A stretch of 64,000 bases of DNA, taken from a bacterium endosymbiont of Escarpia laminata (GTDB lineage Bacteria; Pseudomonadota; Gammaproteobacteria; Chromatiales; Chromatiaceae). The notes below the pieces were generated by a model, which saw only the letters and a program-made list of their open reading frames with translations, did no database searches and was not told the origin of the DNA. Where the stretch lies: contig QGON01000057.1 in NCBI GenBank assembly GCA_003660235.1, forward strand, positions 42,054 to 106,053, in the 5' to 3' direction. This document shows positions 58,336 through 64,000 of this stretch, piece after piece. Position 1 is the stretch's first letter. Each line of letters opens with the position of its first letter. The translations under genes were made by a program, and so were the position numbers.

Positions 58336-58779
58336 TCAGCCCATCTGTTTCTCCCGGATCTCATCCAGGGTCTTGCAGTCGATACACTGGCTGGCAGTGG
58401 GTCTGGCCTCCAGGCGGCGGATGCCGATCTCCACACCGCAGGACTCGCAGAATCCATAGTCGTGATTGTCGATCTGGGTGATCGTTGAATCGATCTTTTT
58501 GATCAGCTTACGCTCACGGTCGCGGGTGCGCAGCTCCAGACTGAACTCCGACTCCTGTGTGGCCCGGTCGTTTGGATCGGGGAAATTTGCCGCCTCGTCC
58601 TGCATGTGATGCACGGTTCGGTCGACCTCCTCCATCAAATCCGTTTTCCAGGCCCCCAGGATGGCGAGAAAATGCGCCTCCTGCTCTTCGTTCATGTACT
58701 CTTCGCCCTCAACGGGCTGATAGGGTTCAAAACCAAACGGTCCTGAACTCACATCTTTTTTGGCTATCTTCTGGGCCAT
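58336..58779 (-). CDS. dksA: RNA polymerase-binding transcription factor DksA
   Basis: [35 protein letters not shown] zinc finger. Confidence 0.95.
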   Translation of the reverse strand: MAQKIAKKDVSSGPFGFEPYQPVEGEEYMNEEQEAHFLAILGAWKTDLMEEVDRTVHHMQDEAANFPDPNDRATQESEFSLELRTRDRERKLIKKIDSTITQIDNHDYGFCESCGVEIGIRRLEARPTASQCIDCKTLDEIREKQMG

Positions 58780-59043
58780 TCACTGACTCCTGAATACCTC
58801 TTGAGTGAAGGGGCCTATCTATACCAGAAACCCAGTCGCTAGACAACAAAATGGCTGTCCCTTCAATACAATGTTTGCTTAACATTACCAGTATCGTCCA
58901 GATTGCCATTTTCTTTATGTGCTGAGTCAATTAATCGGACGATTCTTTCTCCCGGACTCAAAATTCCGTTTTTTTGCATGGGGGTGCAAGGTTGCGGTGG
59001 TTTGGGTAAGCTAGCGCGATTTGACTGATAGGTGAGTAGAGGA

Positions 59044-59811
59044 ATGGCTGAACTGGAAGCGTTGATTTTTGATGTGGATGGCACTTTGGCTGATACTGAA
59101 AAGGACGGTCATCGGGTGGCATTCAATCGGGCATTTGCCGATGCAGGGCTCGACTGGGAGTGGTCGGTGGCGCTCTATGGAGAGTTGCTGGCGGTGACCG
59201 GAGGTAAAGAGCGCATTCGTTACTATCTGGACGGTTTCAATACCGATTTTGAGCAGCCCTCAGATCTGGGTGATTTCATTGCCGATCTGCATAAACAGAA
59301 GACCGCCCACTACACCCGTATGCTGGCGGAGGGCGCGATTCCCGTGCGCAACGGGGTCAAACGGCTGCTGACCGAGGCGCGAGAGGCGGGCATGCGCATG
59401 GCCATCGCCACCACTACCACCCCGGCAAACGTAAGCGCACTGCTGAAGCACGCCCTGGATCCGGCTGCGGCGGGCTGGTTCGAGGTGATCGCTGCGGGCG
59501 ATATCGTACCGGCCAAGAAACCGGCTCCGGATATCTACACCTGGGCCATTGAGCAGATGAGCATATCTCCTGAGCAGTGCATGGCCTTCGAGGACTCAGA
59601 GAACGGCGTGAAGTCCGCTGCGTCTGCCGGTATCGGCTCAATATTGGTCACTACCAATGATTACACCGAGGATCACGATTTCAATGGTGCGGCGTTGGTA
59701 CTCGACCAGTTGGGCGACCCTGACGATAATTTTCGCGTGATCTCTGGTGATGCGGGTGACGCTGGCTATGTCGATCTTGCGCTGTTGAGAGCCTTTCACG
59801 GCCGGGGTTGA
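59044..59811 (+). CDS. HAD-superfamily phosphatase (CbbY/phosphoglycolate phosphatase-like)
   Basis: LEALIFDVDGTLADTEKDGHRVAFNRAF; AFEDSENGVKSAASAGIGSILV. Confidence 0.9.
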   Translation: MAELEALIFDVDGTLADTEKDGHRVAFNRAFADAGLDWEWSVALYGELLAVTGGKERIRYYLDGFNTDFEQPSDLGDFIADLHKQKTAHYTRMLAEGAIPVRNGVKRLLTEAREAGMRMAIATTTTPANVSALLKHALDPAAAGWFEVIAAGDIVPAKKPAPDIYTWAIEQMSISPEQCMAFEDSENGVKSAASAGIGSILVTTNDYTEDHDFNGAALVLDQLGDPDDNFRVISGDAGDAGYVDLALLRAFHGRG

Positions 59812-59846
59812 TACAGCGTCAAAACACCCTTGAAGGAGCCAGGAAG

Positions 59847-61025
59847 ATGATTCCCATTGCCGACAGGATGGCACGCATCAAGCCCTTCTATGTCATGGAC
59901 CTGTTGGCAAAAGCGCGCAGGTTGGAAGCCGAGGGGCGTTCGATCATCCACATGGAGATCGGCGAACCCGATTTTATCACTCCTGCCCCCATCATCCATG
60001 CGGGAGAAGCGGCCCTTGCGGCGGGTGAGACCCACTACACTCCGGCCAAAGGGTTGCCCGCTCTGCGGGAAGCGATCGCCAGATTCTATGCCAGCAACTA
60101 CAGGGTGGATATCGACCCTGACCGCATCATCGTAACGCCAGGGGCATCCGGTGCCCTGCAACTGGTGATGAGTGTGCTGATCAATCCCGGGGATAGCGTG
60201 TTGATGGCCGACCCAGGTTACCCCTGCAACCGCCACTTCGTGGAGCTGGTCAATGGCAAACCAGTGGGTGTGCCGGTTGGCGCGGATACGGGTTATCAGC
60301 TCACGGCGGAGATCGTGGAGACGGCATGGCGGCCGGATACCAAGGCGGTACTGGTGGCGACGCCCGCCAATCCCACCGGGACGCTGCTCACCCTGGAGGC
60401 ACTCACAGCGTTGCACGATACAGTCAGCCGTCTGGGCGGTCTGCTGATTGTCGATGAGATATATCAGGGACTGATCTACGATGCCGTTGGGGGAACCGCA
60501 CTCTCCATCGCCGATGATATCTTCGTTATCAACAGCTTCTCCAAGTTTTTCGGCATGACCGGATGGCGTCTCGGCTGGCTGGTGGCGCCCGAGGCTGCCG
60601 TCGACCCTCTTGACCGTCTGGCCCAGAATATCTTTCTTGCAGCCCCCACCCTGTCCCAGCATGCGGCGCTGAAGGCCTTTGAGCCGGAGGTGCTGGAGAT
60701 ACTTGAAGCGCGCCGGGTCGAGTATCTGCAGCGGCGGGATTTTCTGCTGCCCGCGCTGCGCGAGATGGGATTTGAACTACCCGTCACCCCGCAGGGAGCC
60801 TTCTATCTCTATGCGAACTGCGAGGCGGTCACAGATGATAGTCATGCCTTTGCCGAAGCGCTGCTGGAGGAGGCCGGTGTGGCCGTCACGCCTGGCCGTG
60901 ATTTCGGCTTCAACCGGCCCGAGGCGCATCTGCGGTTCGCCTACACCACCTCACTGCCCAACCTGGAGGAGGGAGTGGCGCGGCTGCGTAAATTTATCCG
61001 GATGCAAGGATATCCAGAAAGTTAA
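59847..61025 (+). CDS. PLP-dependent class I/II aminotransferase
   Basis: ANPTGTLLTLEAL; INSFSKFFGMTGWRLGWLVAP. Confidence 0.93.
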   Translation: MIPIADRMARIKPFYVMDLLAKARRLEAEGRSIIHMEIGEPDFITPAPIIHAGEAALAAGETHYTPAKGLPALREAIARFYASNYRVDIDPDRIIVTPGASGALQLVMSVLINPGDSVLMADPGYPCNRHFVELVNGKPVGVPVGADTGYQLTAEIVETAWRPDTKAVLVATPANPTGTLLTLEALTALHDTVSRLGGLLIVDEIYQGLIYDAVGGTALSIADDIFVINSFSKFFGMTGWRLGWLVAPEAAVDPLDRLAQNIFLAAPTLSQHAALKAFEPEVLEILEARRVEYLQRRDFLLPALREMGFELPVTPQGAFYLYANCEAVTDDSHAFAEALLEEAGVAVTPGRDFGFNRPEAHLRFAYTTSLPNLEEGVARLRKFIRMQGYPES

Positions 61026-61768
61026 GCGTCGCCGCCAGTGCTCTCCAGACGCTCTTTCCAGAAGACAGTGGCCCCGGCCACCGCCGCCGGCATGGCAACA
61101 AAATTCAGGATGGGCACCATCATCAACAGTGTGACAGCGCCGCCAAATGCCATCGCGGTAAAGCGGGCCTTTTTCAGGCGTTTGTGCTGATCCTTGAAGA
61201 GCAGGCCGTGATTACCCATCGGGTAGTCGCCATACTCGATAGAGAGAAACCAGGCACCGAAGGCCATCCATAAAAAGGGTGCAATGATGTTGAGCACCGG
61301 GATCGCGAAGAGAATCAGCAGAGGGATCGCCCGCAGCAAAAAATAGAGTATCTTGCGCAGTTCAGAAAACAGGGCAGGAAGAATATCCTTCATCACCTGT
61401 TTGATGCCGCTGCTCTCCTCCTGCAATCGGCCGCCGAGATAGAGCTCCACCTTCTCTGCCAGCAGGCCGTTGAATGGCGCGGCGATCAGGTTGGCGATGA
61501 CGGTAAAGGTGTAGAAGATGATTAGCAGCAGTGCCAGGGCGAAGATTGGCCAAAGCAGCCAGCGCAGGAAGGAGAGCCAGCTGTCGTCGGCGGGCAGAAA
61601 GTGATCCATCAGCAGGTCGAACTGGCTGATTCCCACCCCCACCAGCAGGCTGAAGACCAGGATGTTGATCAGCAGGGGGATGAGTACGAAGCGTCTCAGT
61701 CCGGGTTTGCTTATCAGGCTCAGGCCGCGCAGCAGATAGCCGACGCCGGAGAGGGGATTGTTTGCCAT
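61022..61768 (-). CDS. cysZ: Sulfate transporter CysZ
   Basis: GVGYLLRGLSLISKPGLRRFVLIPLLINILVFSLLV; multi-TM EI24/CysZ layout. Confidence 0.9.
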   Translation of the reverse strand: MANNPLSGVGYLLRGLSLISKPGLRRFVLIPLLINILVFSLLVGVGISQFDLLMDHFLPADDSWLSFLRWLLWPIFALALLLIIFYTFTVIANLIAAPFNGLLAEKVELYLGGRLQEESSGIKQVMKDILPALFSELRKILYFLLRAIPLLILFAIPVLNIIAPFLWMAFGAWFLSIEYGDYPMGNHGLLFKDQHKRLKKARFTAMAFGGAVTLLMMVPILNFVAMPAAVAGATVFWKERLESTGGDA

Positions 61769-61841
61769 GTCGCTTCGGTCTGTTTTGATAAAAGGCGGAT
61801 TTTAACAGAGTTAGAGATTCAATAACCAAAGGACAGAACCA

Positions 61842-62687
61842 ATGAAGTTTGTAGGCGCCCACGTCAGTGCCTCCGGCGGTGTTCAGAACGCCCCGTTGAA
61901 CGCTGAAAAGATCGGTGCGAGGGCCTTAGCGCTGTTCACCAAGAACCAACGTCAATGGAAGGCGAAGCCGCTGACCGATGAGTCGATAGAGGGTTTTAAG
62001 GCAAACCTCGAACAGGCCGGCATCGCCCCGGAACATGTGCTGCCCCACGACAGTTATCTGATCAATCTCGGGCATCCGGAGACCGAGGGGCTGGAGAAAT
62101 CCCGTGCCGCCTTTGTCGACGAGATGCATCGCTGTGAACAGCTCGGTCTGAAACTTCTTAACTTTCATCCCGGCGCCACCCTGCGAAAGATCGGTGAGGC
62201 GGAGAGCCTCGACCGTGTATCCGAGTCGATCAATATCGTCCTGGAGCAGACGGAAGGGGTGACAGCGGTGATTGAAAATACAGCAGGCCAAGGCTCCACC
62301 CTAGGCTACCGGTTTGAGCAGTTGGCCCGAATTATTGAAGGGGTGGAGGACAAGCGTCGGGTAGGTGTCTGTCTCGATACCTGTCACACATTCGTTTCCG
62401 GCTACGATCTGCGGACCAGTGACGCCTGCGAGCAGACCTTCGGTGAGTTTGAGCGCATCGTCGGTTTCAACTATCTGCGGGGCATGCACCTCAACGACAG
62501 CAAGCCCGACTTGGGGGCCAGGGTGGACCGGCACCATAGCCTCGGTCAGGGAAAGATCGGCTGGGACGCCTTTCGCTACATCATGAGTGATTCGCGTTTT
62601 GATGATATTCCCATGGTGCTGGAGACGATCGATGACACGATATGGCGAGAGGAGATACAGGCGCTCTATCAGTTTTCCACTGAATAG
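61842..62687 (+). CDS. nfo: Endonuclease IV
   Basis: [64 protein letters not shown]. Confidence 0.97.
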   Translation: MKFVGAHVSASGGVQNAPLNAEKIGARALALFTKNQRQWKAKPLTDESIEGFKANLEQAGIAPEHVLPHDSYLINLGHPETEGLEKSRAAFVDEMHRCEQLGLKLLNFHPGATLRKIGEAESLDRVSESINIVLEQTEGVTAVIENTAGQGSTLGYRFEQLARIIEGVEDKRRVGVCLDTCHTFVSGYDLRTSDACEQTFGEFERIVGFNYLRGMHLNDSKPDLGARVDRHHSLGQGKIGWDAFRYIMSDSRFDDIPMVLETIDDTIWREEIQALYQFSTE

Positions 62688-62931
62688 CGAACCAAGCTGC
62701 TAAACTGGAGGTCATCAACAACCCTCTAAATCAGGCACTGCCCCATACCTGATCAGATCCATGATACGCGGCTCCTGCCAAACAACATCATATCAACAAG
62801 CCTATAGAAACTGCGGAATTTGCGTTTACGCAATGCATGCCCGCAGGTAATTGTGGATGCTGTAGCCTTTAATAACCGGTTACAGATTCTCTCCGTTGAG
62901 CTGAATGCAGTAGCTGCTTACCGGAGAATTC

Positions 62932-63894
62932 ATGATGTCTAACCCATCCCGATTAGAGAATTTCCCCATCTCCTTCTTTTCCATTGTGATGGGGTTATGC
63001 GGGCTTTCGATTGCCTGGAGCACGTTTCAACGTGCGTTCGGTTTGCGTTTGAATGTTGATGCAGCACTGGCGCTGTTTGTCGCCGGTCTGTTTGTGGTGT
63101 TGCTTTTCTTCTATGTAAGAAAAATATTCCGCTTTCCTGATGCAGTTATCCGGGAATTACATCATCCCGTGAAGATGAATTTCTTCCCCAGTATCTCCAT
63201 CAGTCTGCTACTGCTCTCCATTGTCTCTCTGCATACGCTGCCTGTGGCCGCCGAACCTTTATGGTTGATGGGTGCTGTGATGCATATTGGATTCACGCTC
63301 TATATCATGAGTGTCTGGATTCATCATGATCAGTTCGAGATTCATCACATTAATCCTGCGTGGTTTATTCCGGTGGTCGGGAATGTACTGGTGCCTGTGG
63401 CAGGGATGCAACTGGGATATACAGAGGTTTCGTGGTTTTTCTTCAGTATTGGCATCGTCTTCTGGATCGTGCTGATGACGATCATCTTTTACCGGATCAT
63501 GTTTCATAGTCCGTTGCCTGAAAAACTGATGCCGACTCTGTTTATTCTTATTGCACCGCCGGCGGTGGGTTTCCTTGCATATATAAAATTGACGGGAGAC
63601 CTCGATGCGTTTGCCAGAATCCTCTACTATGTGGGGCTTTTTCTGACGCTCCTGCTGGTGACCCAATACCGGTTTTTTATCCGGATCAACTTTTTCCTCA
63701 CATGGTGGGCTTATTCCTTCCCTATCGCTGCGATTACCATTGCCACCCTTGTAGTGTATGAACATACCGGATCAGTCATGCATGCGGGATTGGGTTGGGT
63801 GCTTGTCACTCTGCTGACACTGCTGATCATTATGTTGCTCTACAGAACAGCGCGTGCCGTGAGTCGTCATATGATCTGCCGCCCGGAAGATTAA
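62932..63894 (+). CDS. SLAC1/TDT family transporter
   Basis: About 10 TM helices; ENFPISFFSIVMGLCGLSIAW and FFPSISISLLLLS. Confidence 0.85.
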   Translation: MMSNPSRLENFPISFFSIVMGLCGLSIAWSTFQRAFGLRLNVDAALALFVAGLFVVLLFFYVRKIFRFPDAVIRELHHPVKMNFFPSISISLLLLSIVSLHTLPVAAEPLWLMGAVMHIGFTLYIMSVWIHHDQFEIHHINPAWFIPVVGNVLVPVAGMQLGYTEVSWFFFSIGIVFWIVLMTIIFYRIMFHSPLPEKLMPTLFILIAPPAVGFLAYIKLTGDLDAFARILYYVGLFLTLLLVTQYRFFIRINFFLTWWAYSFPIAAITIATLVVYEHTGSVMHAGLGWVLVTLLTLLIIMLLYRTARAVSRHMICRPED

Positions 63895-64000
63895 CAAGTA
63901 AGATAACTATTCGGCTGAAGTTCCACTGAAATTCTTACCATCCTGAAAGTTGGCACTCAAGCCACCATGCGTAAGAGGAGTGAGACGAAAGTATTTTGCC

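Noticed and set aside
59796-60662. 288-aa antisense ORF opposite the aminotransferase
   Set aside because: Mirror frame of a PLP enzyme; no independent support.
1-64000. CRISPR arrays, prophage, integrases, IS elements, tRNA/rRNA genes
   Set aside because: None seen: no regularly spaced repeats, no transposase or integrase motifs in the ORF track, no cloverleaf recognised by eye. A tRNAscan/ISEScan run would be needed to exclude them formally.

Overview
Window of a gammaproteobacterial chromosome (mostly G+C-rich core genes) with about 55 supportable CDS. Main blocks: (1) a truncated polysaccharide deacetylase; (2) a complete minus-strand MoxR-DUF58-DUF4381-BatA-BatB-BatC-BatD operon; (3) an A+T-rich intergenic region before typA with four TTWTNCACA DnaA-box matches; (4) typA, MCP, dtd, mltF, lexA; (5) rlmN-pilW-rodZ-hisS-yfgM-bamB-der, with ispG absent from its usual slot; (6) gdh, pteridine reductase, MidA-like methyltransferase, two tandem thioredoxin-like proteins, a TSUP permease and rsd; (7) an unannotated 724-aa protein whose C-terminus resembles a class III nucleotide cyclase; (8) an A+T-rich five-gene cassette (AsnB-like amidotransferase, carrier protein, AMP-ligase, NadE-like PP-loop enzyme, double GNAT), the best candidate for an undescribed biosynthetic system; (9) slt, glcF, a Sel1 protein, a possible PilZ-type protein, a GST, dsbA, a stand-alone SET protein, a second BatD, recJ and darP; (10) a nidogen-like PEP-CTERM protein with a sigma-54-type promoter match; (11) gluQ, dksA, a HAD phosphatase, an aminotransferase, cysZ, nfo and a SLAC1-family transporter. 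Non-coding candidates include a minus-strand GGA-rich (CsrB/RsmY-like) sRNA near 12.77-12.90 kb, an SOS box, and several palindromic intergenic repeats. No CRISPR arrays, rRNA genes or convincing tRNAs were seen. All calls come from reading the sequence and translations; no database search was run.
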